Source of the DNA: an uncultured Peptococcaceae bacterium
GTDB lineage: Bacteria > Bacillota > Desulfotomaculia > Desulfotomaculales > Desulfallaceae
Assembly (NCBI GenBank): GCA_913064925.1
Contig: CAJYBN010000091.1
Span: 1 to 10,469 of the forward strand
DNA length: 10,469 nucleotides
Direction of reading: 5' to 3'
Part shown: positions 1 to 6,378 of the stretch, in pieces
Numbering within the stretch: position 1 is the stretch's first letter
Layout of the letters: each line of letters begins with the position of its first letter
Notes under the pieces: generated by a model
Told to the model about the DNA's origin: nothing
What the model saw: only the letters and a program-made list of their open reading frames with translations
The model's database searches: none
Made by a program: the position numbers and the translations under genes

Positions 1-12
1 CCGCTCAACCAT
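1..12 (-). CDS. Possible 5' end of a divergent gene (partial, runs off left edge)
   Basis: Only four codons are visible: ATG at 12-10, then Val-Glu-Arg. A strong Shine-Dalgarno sequence AAGGTGG (complement of 18-24) lies 5 nt before the ATG, the same core that precedes acuA and the 10046-10309 gene. The product cannot be read. In Bacillus subtilis acuA is divergent from acsA (acetyl-CoA synthetase, the AcuA substrate), so acsA is a reasonable guess for this gene. That guess rests on context only; nothing in four residues supports it. Confidence 0.4.
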
Positions 13-226
13 GTTCACCACCTTAATGTTTTACCAAAATTTAACTTTATATATTACTTCATTGTTTTTCTTTATTATCCTTCCTGAATTTAGTATTTCT
101 TGGTAAATATTTGAAAAAGATTTGCTTTACTTAGTGATTGAATTTTCATGGTTGTTGCAGATGCCAAACTACCATATAATTAACTATAAACAAAAACAAG
201 CGCGGTACGGGTAAGGTGGTTAGCCG
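13..226. other. AT-rich intergenic region upstream of acuA
   Basis: Non-coding and markedly AT-rich compared with the rest of the window. It would separate two divergent genes if the left-edge start is real. It holds the putative acuA promoter at its right end and an 8-bp inverted repeat, TTTACCAA (30-37) and TTGGTAAA (100-107), that might be an operator. I see no stable hairpin, tRNA or riboswitch. Confidence 0.6.
152..180 (+). promoter_or_regulatory. Putative sigma-A promoter of acuA
   Basis: A perfect -10 hexamer TATAAT at 175-180 lies 17 bp after a weak -35, TTGTTG at 152-157. The acuA start codon is 46 nt downstream of the -10. I did not see a convincing catabolite-response (cre) site near it. 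Confidence 0.5.
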
Positions 227-853
227 TTGAAACCCCACATTTCAAACGGCGACAAGCAGGAAGAGCAAATCAACATTGAAGGACCGGTGGACCCCGAGTT
301 TCTCGCTCAGTTGGACATGTCCCCGGACATGAACGTTTTCCGTGAAGCGAGCAAGCAGCATAAAGCGCTGGTGGAAATAGCCGCCTCACCGGACGGCATG
401 GTTTACATAGCCCGCCGGCAAAACCTGCTGATTGGCTACGTGACATTTCATAACCCGGACAAATACTGCCGCTGGTCCAAGCACCCGGGCATACTAGAAC
501 TTGGCGCCATAGAAATCAGTCCGTCCTGGCGTAAAAATAGAATCGCTTCCATGCTGCTGAAATACGCTTTTACCAATCCCGTCATGGAAGACAAAATAGT
601 GATAACCGTGGAATTTTGCTGGCACTGGGACCTTGACAATACAGGCTTGGACATATGGCAGTATCAAAAAATGCTTAGTAAATTATTTGGCAGCGTGGGC
701 TTGAAACGCACCTCTACCAACGATCCGGAAATATTAGAACATATCGCCAACGTTTTAATGGCACGCATAGGTTCGCGCGTATCGGAGGAAGACGTCAAAA
801 AGTTTGATGAATTGAGATTTTGCCGCAGTGGTACTATTTTCGACATGTGGTAA
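227..853 (+). CDS. acuA: AcuA-type GNAT protein acetyltransferase
   Basis: A 208-aa cytosolic GNAT-fold enzyme. In Bacillus, AcuA (about 210 aa) acetylates the catalytic lysine of acetyl-CoA synthetase and switches it off, which controls acetate activation. As I recall the B. subtilis protein, similarity runs along the whole length: the IEGPV segment (17-21), the QHKALVEIA stretch (44-52), GYVTF (70-74), ELGAIE (91-96), the WHWDL motif (132-136), DPEI (166-169) and LMARIG (177-182). The acetyl-CoA-binding motif A region (about 91-115) lacks the textbook RxxGxG loop and has R-K-N-R-I-A instead; the Bacillus protein is also divergent there. The start is TTG at 227, chosen because AAGGTGG (213-219) sits 7 nt before it and no better start is in frame. 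No acuB or acuC follows; the gene stands alone and ends at a terminator. Assignment to the family is firm; the substrate is inferred. Confidence 0.9.
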   Translation: MKPHISNGDKQEEQINIEGPVDPEFLAQLDMSPDMNVFREASKQHKALVEIAASPDGMVYIARRQNLLIGYVTFHNPDKYCRWSKHPGILELGAIEISPSWRKNRIASMLLKYAFTNPVMEDKIVITVEFCWHWDLDNTGLDIWQYQKMLSKLFGSVGLKRTSTNDPEILEHIANVLMARIGSRVSEEDVKKFDELRFCRSGTIFDMW

Positions 854-874
854 ACTCGGTTGGCACAAAACATC

Positions 875-901
875 AAAAAAGCCGGCTTATGCCGGCTTTT
901 T
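875..901. terminator. Bidirectional intrinsic terminator between acuA and guaB
   Basis: A run of A (875-880), GCCGGC, a TTAT loop (887-890), GCCGGC, then a run of T (897-901). The symmetrical A- and T-runs let it end transcripts from both convergent genes. It begins 22 bp after the acuA stop, and its right edge touches the guaB stop codon (901-903). Confidence 0.9.
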
Positions 902-2334
902 CAACGTAAGCTGTAATTGGGCGCTTCTTTGGTAATCACCACGTCATGGGGGTGGCTTTCCCGCAACCCGGCGGGCGTGATGCGGATAAACTTGGTGTTT
1001 TTCTTGAGCGCTTCAATGTTGGCCGCACCGCAGTACCCCATACCGGCCCGCAGCCCGCCGATAATCTGGAATACCGCGTCCGCCAGAGTGCCCCTGTACG
1101 GTACCCGGCCTTCTACGCCCTCCGGTACCAATTTCTTTTGGTCTTCCTGGAAGTACCTGTCCTTGCTGCCTTCCTTCATGGCGCCCAGAGACCCCATGCC
1201 CCGGTAGACCTTGTAACTTCGTCCCTGGTATATTTCTATTTCTCCGGGGCTTTCTTCCGTTCCCGCCAGCAAACTGCCCAGCATGACAGCATCAGCACCG
1301 GCAGCTATGGCTTTGGTCACATCTCCCGAGTACTTTACGCCGCCGTCGGCTATAATAGGAATGTCGTACTTGGCGGCTTCCTGGGAACAATCGTAGATAG
1401 CGGTTATTTGCGGCACTCCCGCGCCGGCCACTACCCTGGTAGTACATATGGAACCGGGGCCAATACCCACTTTGACCGCGTCGGCTCCAGCGCTGATCAG
1501 ATCGCGGGTGCCTTCGGCGGTGCCGACATTGCCGGCGATAACCTGCAGGTCGCTGTACTTACTTTTGATCTTGTACACGGTATCCAGTACACTGCGGGAA
1601 TGACCGTGAGCGGTGTCTATGACCACGGCATCCACTTTAGCGTTGACCAGCGCTTCCACCCGGTCCATGGTGTCCGCGCTCACCCCCACGGCGGCCGCCA
1701 CAAGCAGCCTGCCGTCCTTATCTTTAGCCGACATGGGATACTGCCTGGCTTTTTCTATGTCCTTGATGGTGATCAGCCCCCGCAAGTTGAAATCGTCATC
1801 AACAATGGGTAATTTTTCCACCTTGTGCTTTTGCAGTATTTCCTTGGCCTGCTCCAGGGTCGTGCCAACCGGTGCCGTTACAAGGTTATTTTTAGTCATC
1901 ACTTTCCCGACCTGCTGGTTAAAGTCCTTCTCAAAACGAAGGTCCCGGTTCGTTAGTATGCCGACCAGCTTGCCATTTTCCGTAACCGGCACTCCAGATA
2001 TGCGGTAGCGCTCCATAAGCACCAGCGCTTCACTGATAGGGCTATCCGGCGATAAGTATATGGGATCGGATATAACGCCGTGCTCCGATCGCTTGACGCG
2101 GTCCACCTCCATAGCTTGGCGTTCTATGGACATGTTTTTATGGATAACCCCTATACCACCTTCCCGGGCCATCGCTATGGCCATGCGGGACTCGGTGACG
2201 GTGTCCATGCCGGCGCTGACCAGCGGAATGTTCAGGGTAATTGTTTTAGTAAGACGGGTGGTAGTATCCACGTCGCGCGGCAGTACTTCCGATGCCGCTG
2301 GAACCAGTAAAACGTCATCAAAGGTCAATCCCAC
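901..2334 (-). CDS. guaB: Inosine-5'-monophosphate dehydrogenase
   Basis: IMP dehydrogenase oxidises IMP to XMP with NAD+, the committed step of GMP synthesis. Counted from a GTG codon at 2334, the protein is 477 aa. Visible parts are the N-terminal GLTFDDVLL segment (2-10), two CBS domains (roughly 90-200), the NAD/IMP loop IAGNVGTAEG (266-275), the catalytic loop GIGPGSICTTR with Cys297, and the flap region KEGSKDRYF. The GTG is probably not the true start: it lacks a Shine-Dalgarno site, and the same frame continues upstream through residues I-F-P-E-K-F-G-K, which match the usual family N terminus (M-F-x-E-K-F-G-K). Starting at ATT 2358-2356 gives 485 aa and puts the catalytic Cys at 305, close to the Bacillus enzyme (488 aa, Cys308). 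The gene is monocistronic between its own promoter and the shared terminator. Confidence 0.97.
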   Translation of the reverse strand: MGLTFDDVLLVPAASEVLPRDVDTTTRLTKTITLNIPLVSAGMDTVTESRMAIAMAREGGIGVIHKNMSIERQAMEVDRVKRSEHGVISDPIYLSPDSPISEALVLMERYRISGVPVTENGKLVGILTNRDLRFEKDFNQQVGKVMTKNNLVTAPVGTTLEQAKEILQKHKVEKLPIVDDDFNLRGLITIKDIEKARQYPMSAKDKDGRLLVAAAVGVSADTMDRVEALVNAKVDAVVIDTAHGHSRSVLDTVYKIKSKYSDLQVIAGNVGTAEGTRDLISAGADAVKVGIGPGSICTTRVVAGAGVPQITAIYDCSQEAAKYDIPIIADGGVKYSGDVTKAIAAGADAVMLGSLLAGTEESPGEIEIYQGRSYKVYRGMGSLGAMKEGSKDRYFQEDQKKLVPEGVEGRVPYRGTLADAVFQIIGGLRAGMGYCGAANIEALKKNTKFIRITPAGLRESHPHDVVITKEAPNYSLR

Positions 2335-2358
2335 TTTGCCGAATTTTTCCGGAAAAAT
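2335..2358 (-). other. guaB: Probable N-terminal extension of guaB starting at ATT
   Basis: Eight in-frame codons, ATT-TTT-CCG-GAA-AAA-TTC-GGC-AAA, precede the GTG at 2334. They encode the conserved EKFGK family N terminus, and ATT falls exactly where relatives have ATG. Further upstream the frame meets TGA at 2367-2365. Two GAGGGG motifs lie upstream, one 11 nt and one 2 nt before the ATT. An ATT start, as in infC, is the simplest reading; a sequencing error is the alternative. Confidence 0.65.
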
Positions 2359-2439
2359 GTCCCCTCACTCCCCTCGGTTGTGCATCATATATCGTAATAT
2401 ATCTGTTTATTATAGCACAACTTCCGGGGTTAGGGGACA
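2358..2439. repeat. 82-bp imperfect inverted repeat spanning the guaB promoter and leader
   Basis: The left arm is 2358-2383 and the right arm 2415-2439. The outer 8 bases (TGTCCCCT / AGGGGACA) and the inner 7 (GTTGTGC / GCACAAC) are perfectly complementary; the middle pairs partly, with a one-base length difference. The 31-nt centre is almost pure A/T. The left arm carries the G-rich ribosome-binding region of guaB, and the centre carries its -10. This could be a small TIR-bounded (MITE-like) insertion, an operator, or a hairpin in transcripts reading through from the upstream gene. I see no clear target-site duplication. Confidence 0.7.
2409..2417 (-). promoter_or_regulatory. Extended -10 promoter of guaB
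   Basis: The minus strand reads TGCTATAAT: a perfect -10 hexamer with the TG extended element. No recognisable -35 lies 16-18 bp upstream, where the sequence is C-rich. Transcription would start near 2402, giving a leader of about 45 nt before the ATT start. The TGC forms the inner end of the right arm of the inverted repeat at 2358-2439. Confidence 0.6.
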
Positions 2440-2470
2440 TAATCTTGCCGGGGCCGGCTGGTTTTTATTC

Positions 2471-2695
2471 CTAATCCTGTCCCAGAATGGAACCCAAGCC
2501 GTACCGCATAAAATGATCGCGCAGGTTGTGAATCAACTTTTCAGTAACGTCGAATTCCCGCGCCATTTCAGCGTCCGTCTTCCCTTCCTTGATACTGTCA
2601 ATAAAGCTGTCAAAATCAATACCTACTTCTTCGGTCTTAAACTTAAGGCTTGGTTCTGTGCTCCAAGGAACCCGGGAACGGATGAATTCTTCCAT
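2471..2695 (-). CDS. Small HTH-like conserved hypothetical protein
   Basis: A 74-aa acidic protein with no signal peptide or membrane segment. The second half (about 36-66, from KEGKTDAEMAREFDVTEKLI onward) looks like a helix-turn-helix: a short helix, the D-A-E-M-A-R-E-F turn region and a recognition-type helix. It may therefore be a small DNA-binding regulator, but nothing shows its target. The ATG at 2695 has GGGGG 6 nt upstream. It lies 45 bp after the ytrI-like gene on the same strand and may be cotranscribed with it. I recall similar short proteins in Desulfotomaculum-group genomes; no function is known to me. Confidence 0.75.
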   Translation of the reverse strand: MEEFIRSRVPWSTEPSLKFKTEEVGIDFDSFIDSIKEGKTDAEMAREFDVTEKLIHNLRDHFMRYGLGSILGQD

Positions 2696-2740
2696 GCCTA
2701 ACCCCCTTTTTGCAGTTAATGTATCCAGCGGAGCGCTTTA

Positions 2741-3217
2741 TCATAACTTGTTCTTTTGAGGAATTATTTCCAGGTAAACGACGAGGTTCTCGGCAATTAC
2801 CACCAGTTCGACCTTCAATTTAATTTTCTTTCCCTCAATTTCAATTTCGCGGTTATCCACAATGCGGGGTACCAAAATGTAATTAATGGAGTCAATTTCC
2901 TGGCCGGCGATTACTTTCAGCCATTCCCTGACTATTTTCTCTACGGTAAGTTCAATGAAACTTCTTTCGTACTCCGAAAAGTCACATTCTTCGGCAAAAC
3001 TTACCCGGGTGCTGATCTTGGATACCACCCTTTTTTGCACCTGTTTCTGTTGTCTCATCTGTTGCAATTCTTTTTCGGCTACCGCCAGCCTGTCCTGCAA
3101 CAGCTGGTTTTCTATATGTAGCCGGTCCACCTGGTCGCCAATGGTAATACCGGCCAGCGCAGCGCCCGTAACAGCGCCGAGAACGAATACAGCCGCCCTG
3201 AATAAGAAAAGCTTCAC
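2741..3217 (-). CDS. YtrI-like sporulation membrane protein
   Basis: A 158-aa protein with an N-terminal membrane anchor or uncleaved signal (about 4-26), a coiled coil rich in Q, E and K (about 30-65), and a C-terminal soluble domain of alternating strands (about 75-155, with EIEIEGKKIKLKVELVV). The single anchor plus coiled coil, and its place directly after a ytrH gene, fit YtrI of Bacillus, a sigma-E-dependent membrane protein needed for efficient sporulation. Residue similarity to YtrI is not obvious, so the call rests on architecture and synteny. The start is GTG at 3217. It overlaps the ytrH stop by 4 nt (GTGA), which indicates translational coupling; GAGGGG lies just before it, inside ytrH. 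Confidence 0.7.
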   Translation of the reverse strand: MKLFLFRAAVFVLGAVTGAALAGITIGDQVDRLHIENQLLQDRLAVAEKELQQMRQQKQVQKRVVSKISTRVSFAEECDFSEYERSFIELTVEKIVREWLKVIAGQEIDSINYILVPRIVDNREIEIEGKKIKLKVELVVIAENLVVYLEIIPQKNKL

Positions 3218-3540
3218 TGCCCCTCACCGGCCAGCAGCAGCAACAAAAAGTAGCCCGTTTGCGTACCAGCCAGGGCGCTGATAATATATATCAATTGCTT
3301 GATTACCGCCCTGACTTCGCCTTGAAATAGGCCGGATTCCAGCACCTCAAAGGTGGAGAAAGTACCTCCGATGGCAGCGACTATGGCCCATATTTTAATT
3401 TCCTTGGCCAGCTTCAGCATGGTGCCAACCGGCGGCTCCCTAACGATGACGGCAGCCAGTGAACCTACCAGTGCCGCACCCAGCATAATACCCAGGGCGG
3501 TAAAAAAGATTAATACCGTTTTATTTATAAAAGTATCCAT
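3214..3540 (-). CDS. ytrH: Sporulation membrane protein YtrH
   Basis: A 108-aa integral membrane protein with three hydrophobic segments (about 8-32, 46-62 and 79-103). The signature central segment PPVGTMLKLAKEIKIWAIVA followed by GGTF and the E-SGLFQG stretch is typical of the YtrH family (Pfam Spo_YtrH), whose B. subtilis member is made in the mother cell under sigma-E and affects spore quality. The start ATG at 3540 was chosen because the hydrophobic N terminus begins right after it and GGGGG lies 10 nt upstream. The longer frame to 3594 would add a Cys- and Arg-rich leader that does not resemble the family. It is the first gene of a two-gene unit with the ytrI-like gene, whose GTG overlaps its stop. 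This gene marks the organism as a spore former. Confidence 0.88.
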   Translation of the reverse strand: MDTFINKTVLIFFTALGIMLGAALVGSLAAVIVREPPVGTMLKLAKEIKIWAIVAAIGGTFSTFEVLESGLFQGEVRAVIKQLIYIISALAGTQTGYFLLLLLAGEGQ

Positions 3541-3584
3541 GGCGCATTTACCCCCGGTGCCGCGCGGGCAACAACGGCATTGAT

Positions 3585-3611
3585 ATTGTCCCATGGCAAA
3601 AATATATGTCC
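3585..3611 (-). promoter_or_regulatory. Weak candidate sigma-E promoter for ytrH
   Basis: On the minus strand GGACATAT (3611-3604) is followed by GGGACAAT (3592-3585), which shares ACAAT with the sigma-E -10 consensus CATACAAT. The 11-nt gap is shorter than I would expect, and the -35 match is only the ATA core. It sits about 45 nt before the ytrH start. Sigma-E control is expected from the B. subtilis orthologue; the site itself is tentative. Confidence 0.28.
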
Positions 3612-3687
3612 GGGGAAGGATAATAATTACAAAAACCGGGCATTGCCCTGGTTGATGTTGTTATCAATGCGCGAACTGCGGTGCGGT

Positions 3688-3702
3688 GCGCGCCCTGCGC
3701 GC
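3688..3702. repeat. GC-rich palindrome in the cobC-ytrH spacer
   Basis: GCGCGC-CCT-GCGCGC forms a short perfect hairpin with a 3-nt loop and no T-run, so it is not a standard terminator. It lies in a spacer that also has a 10-bp direct repeat (CTCCTTCGCT at 3715-3724 and 3754-3763) and a second palindrome, CCGGGCA/TGCCCTGG, near 3637-3652. The cluster looks like a dispersed extragenic repeat. Confidence 0.5.
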
Positions 3703-3800
3703 TAGCCGGTTTCGCTCCTTCGCTGTACCGAGAGTTGTTACCCGGCTTCATACCTCCTTCGCTACATGTACAAAAAGCGCCTGTAATACATTGGGGAACA

Positions 3801-3828
3801 GCCCCCCCGTGTTTTTTAAAAAGGGGGC
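3801..3828 (-). terminator. Stem-loop over the cobC stop codon, possible operon terminator
   Basis: GCCCCC (3801-3806) and GGGGGC (3823-3828) can pair with a 16-nt A/T-rich loop that contains the cobC stop. The minus-strand continuation lacks a U-run, so it would be a poor intrinsic terminator; it may instead protect the 3' end of the cob mRNA. Confidence 0.35.
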
Positions 3829-4448
3829 ACTTGCCATGAGCTCAGGTGGCTGCAATCGTTATATAACACGAGAACGCCTGAGTCCCACCGGTGGAAATCA
3901 ATTATGGAAAGGGAGGCGTTGTCCTGGCGCAGGCGCCAGTAATAATTAAGGTCAAGGCCCAGCACCATGCCCACAATGCTGCGGATGGTGCCGCCATGCG
4001 CAACCACTGCTACCTGTTGGCCCGGATGGTTGTCCACAATATCCTTTAAAGCCCTGGCAGAGCGCTCCACAAGTTCCGCCAGGGTTTCCCCGCCAGGTAT
4101 CCTGGTTTGCAATGGATTGTTCCACCAGGCCATGAATTCTTTACTGTACTTTTGGCGAATTTCCTTAAAGGTTAAACCTTCCCAGTCACCAAAGTTAATT
4201 TCCTGTAAACCCGGAACAACCTGCACAGGTTTATTGTGCGGCCGCGCTATAATGGCGGCGGTTTCCCGAGCCCGTGAAAGATGGCTGGAAAAAAAAGCCG
4301 CAATGTCTTGCCCGGCCAGGCGCCTGCCCAGCGCTTCCGCCTGCTGCACGCCGTTATTACTTAAGGGAATATCCGCCCATCCTTGGAAACGGGCATCCTG
4401 ATTCCAAACGGTTTCCCCGTGCCTGATTAAAAATACACGGCAAGTCAA
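3816..4448 (-). CDS. cobC: Alpha-ribazole phosphatase (histidine phosphatase superfamily)
   Basis: A 210-aa cytosolic enzyme that removes phosphate from alpha-ribazole 5'-phosphate or adenosylcobalamin 5'-phosphate in nucleotide-loop assembly. It has the catalytic RHGE motif (9-12, His10 is phosphorylated), Arg59 in LSRARET, the acid residue Glu83 in LQEINFGDWEG (81-91), and the second histidine in VAHGG (His151). The late RLRQDNASLSII segment is typical of CobC-type members. It is the last gene of the cob operon, 2 bp after cobD. The start is TTG at 4448, with AAAGGGGC ending 6 nt upstream inside the end of cobD. The superfamily also contains phosphoglycerate mutases; the operon decides the call. 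Confidence 0.92.
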   Translation of the reverse strand: MTCRVFLIRHGETVWNQDARFQGWADIPLSNNGVQQAEALGRRLAGQDIAAFFSSHLSRARETAAIIARPHNKPVQVVPGLQEINFGDWEGLTFKEIRQKYSKEFMAWWNNPLQTRIPGGETLAELVERSARALKDIVDNHPGQQVAVVAHGGTIRSIVGMVLGLDLNYYWRLRQDNASLSIIDFHRWDSGVLVLYNDCSHLSSWQVPPF

Positions 4449-4450
4449 TT

Positions 4451-5545
4451 TTAAGCCCCTTTCATTATCTCACTCAGTACATTTAGCAACTTAACGTTTT
4501 CCTTCCTCGTTTTTACCGCCACGCGGATATAATTTTCTCCCAGGCCGCTAAAAGTGGAACAATCCCTGACCAGCACCCCCCTCTTAGCGGTTTCTGCAGC
4601 AAAAACAGGCGAACTCATGTGTTGGTCAGTTATCTTCACTAATAAATAGTTGGCATCGGTAGGAAAAGGTCGTAAATTTGGCACCTGTGCGATGGACCGG
4701 AATAGGTATTCCCTCTCCCGCGCAATCAAGTCCCGGGTTGCTTTAACGTACTCCCCATCGGAAAGCGCCGCTTCGCCGGCAACTTGCGCCAGCCAGTTAA
4801 CGCTCCACGGGTCCCTAGCCGCCTCCAACCTTGCCACAATGGCGGGGGCGGCAATTAACACTCCCAGGCGCAATCCCGGAATACCGAAAAACTTGGTTAA
4901 AGAATAAAGTATAACCAGGTGCTGGTATTTTTCCACCAGCGGTAAAATGGTATGCTGCTCCCTTTTCTCCACAAAATCGATGAACGCCTCGTCCACAACC
5001 AGCATTTGACCCGTTTCGCGGGCAGCCTCAATTATTGATCGTACGACTGATTTTTTTTCCACCCTGCCGGTGGGGTTGTTAGGATTACAAATAAACACCA
5101 TGTCGGCCCCCGGCATTTCCTTTTTTAGGCGCACCGGCGACAGAGCAAACCCCTCCTCTTCCCGCAGGGGCACCTCGCGTACCTCGCCGCCGGCGGCGGT
5201 CACCGCCTCGGCATATTCGGTAAACGTAGGCGCGGTTACCAAGGCCCGGCGGCAGCCGACAACCCTGGTGATAAGATAAATAAGCTCTGACACTCCGTTG
5301 CCCGGCAACAAGCATTCCGGCGGCACAGCCAGGTAACTGGACAGAGCGCGGCGCAGATCACGGCAAAACGGATCTGGGTAATGTCTGATTATCTCCAGGT
5401 TTTCTTTAATGGCTGCCAACGCCGCGGGAGAAGGCCCCAGCGGGTTAATGTTGGCGCTGAAATCAAGAATGTCCCGGAGGGATAAGTTGAATGCCCGCGC
5501 GGCGCCTACCACATCCCCCCCGTGTTTATACTGTTTGAAAAACAT
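4451..5545 (-). CDS. cobD: Threonine-phosphate decarboxylase
   Basis: A 364-aa PLP enzyme of aminotransferase fold type I. It decarboxylates L-threonine O-3-phosphate to (R)-1-amino-2-propanol O-2-phosphate, the linker that CbiB attaches to the corrin. Visible landmarks are HGGD (8-11), DFSANINPLGPS (28-39), the PGNGVSELIY cofactor segment (81-90), NPNNPTG (154-160), VDEAFIDF (184-191) and the Schiff-base lysine Lys218 in YSLTKFFGIPGLRLG. Histidinol-phosphate aminotransferase is the close relative; the HGGD and DFSANINPLGP segments and the operon favour CobD. The start ATG at 5545 has GGGGGAG 6 nt upstream. It lies 22 bp after cobS and 2 bp before cobC. Confidence 0.95.
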   Translation of the reverse strand: MFFKQYKHGGDVVGAARAFNLSLRDILDFSANINPLGPSPAALAAIKENLEIIRHYPDPFCRDLRRALSSYLAVPPECLLPGNGVSELIYLITRVVGCRRALVTAPTFTEYAEAVTAAGGEVREVPLREEEGFALSPVRLKKEMPGADMVFICNPNNPTGRVEKKSVVRSIIEAARETGQMLVVDEAFIDFVEKREQHTILPLVEKYQHLVILYSLTKFFGIPGLRLGVLIAAPAIVARLEAARDPWSVNWLAQVAGEAALSDGEYVKATRDLIAREREYLFRSIAQVPNLRPFPTDANYLLVKITDQHMSSPVFAAETAKRGVLVRDCSTFSGLGENYIRVAVKTRKENVKLLNVLSEIMKGA

Positions 5546-5567
5546 AGTCTACTCCCCCTACCGTTCT

Positions 5568-6350
5568 CTATAACAAACCTGCAATTGAGGGCGGCAGGTG
5601 AAAAAGTGCGGGCAGGTATTCGTATACGGGCATCGATACCGCATAAACGACCAGTTCCGTTGTTTCTGCAACGGCACCGTAAACATCGCCGGTCAACCCT
5701 CCCAGGTGAGAACTCACTCTGCAGCCCAAGCAATACGCCCACGCCCAGGTCAATACCAAAATGACCAAGCCCGCTGCTCCGGCAACCGCCGCCGCTATGA
5801 CGAAAGTGCAGGCAGAAGCAAGCAGTAATTCCTTTTTCCCGGTATACATGGAATAAAGTAAGCCTAAACCTTCTTGGCGCGCGTACGGAAAGCGGGCAAT
5901 GGCATACACCATGGCCCATCTGCTAAATACCATGGCCAGCAAAATAACTGGCACAGCCTGTTCCCAGGGCATGGATAAAAACACGGCAAACTTTAGCAAC
6001 AGCAGGCACGCCAGCCCCAGGATGCCAAAAGCACCGACCCTGCTGTCCTTCATGATGGCAAGCTTTATTTCCCGCGGTCGCCCGCTGCACATACCGTCCA
6101 TGGTGTCCATCAGCCCGTCGAGGTGCATACCTCCGGTCAGGGCAACAATAGCAATTACCACACAGGCAGCAGCCAGCGGCGGGGGAAACAACATGTCAAA
6201 TAACAACTTGGCCAGCAGCACCAGCCCGGCCAGCACCAGCCCCACCGCCGGGAAAAAGACCGGCGAGCGCCCGAAGGCCCGGCGATCGAATTCCCCATTG
6301 TATATTCTTATTCTGGTCAAGTGCTGTAGGGCAAAATAAAAACCCTTCAA
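5568..6350 (-). CDS. cobS: Adenosylcobinamide-GDP ribazoletransferase (cobalamin synthase)
   Basis: A 260-aa polytopic membrane enzyme that joins alpha-ribazole (or its phosphate) to adenosylcobinamide-GDP, the last assembly step of cobalamin. The Asp-rich metal-binding motif GGMHLDGLMDTMDG (73-86), KDSRVGAFG (101-109) and LGGLTGDVYGA (216-226) are conserved CobS signatures. Hydrophobic segments lie at about 33-53, 58-72, 106-126, 132-152 and 175-207. Length matches the family (about 250). The start is TTG at 6350, with GGGGG 9 nt upstream; an earlier ATG is not available in frame near the Shine-Dalgarno site. It lies 28 bp after cbiB and 22 bp before cobD. Confidence 0.95.
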   Translation of the reverse strand: MKGFYFALQHLTRIRIYNGEFDRRAFGRSPVFFPAVGLVLAGLVLLAKLLFDMLFPPPLAAACVVIAIVALTGGMHLDGLMDTMDGMCSGRPREIKLAIMKDSRVGAFGILGLACLLLLKFAVFLSMPWEQAVPVILLAMVFSRWAMVYAIARFPYARQEGLGLLYSMYTGKKELLLASACTFVIAAAVAGAAGLVILVLTWAWAYCLGCRVSSHLGGLTGDVYGAVAETTELVVYAVSMPVYEYLPALFHLPPSIAGLL

Positions 6351-6378
6351 TTTGTCTTGCCCCCAACTTACTAGAGAT

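Noticed and set aside
946..1812. 288-codon plus-strand open frame
   Set aside because: It lies wholly antisense to guaB, has low-complexity shadow composition rich in His, Arg and Gly, has no ribosome binding site, and guaB is unambiguous.
2060..2701. 213-codon plus-strand open frame
   Set aside because: It crosses the guaB 5' end, the inverted repeat and the small HTH-like gene in antisense and resembles no protein family.
2696..2740. Terminator between the ytrI-like gene and the 74-aa gene
   Set aside because: Only a 4-bp AGCG/CGCT stem is present and no T-run follows.
3541..3594. N-terminal extension of ytrH
   Set aside because: The added Cys/Arg-rich residues do not fit the family, and a good Shine-Dalgarno site precedes the ATG at 3540.
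3548..3751. 67-codon minus-strand open frame in the cobC-ytrH spacer
   Set aside because: It lies over palindromes and direct repeats, its GGAGGT is only about 1 nt from the ATG, and the translation looks like translated repeat. It is treated as part of the repeat region.
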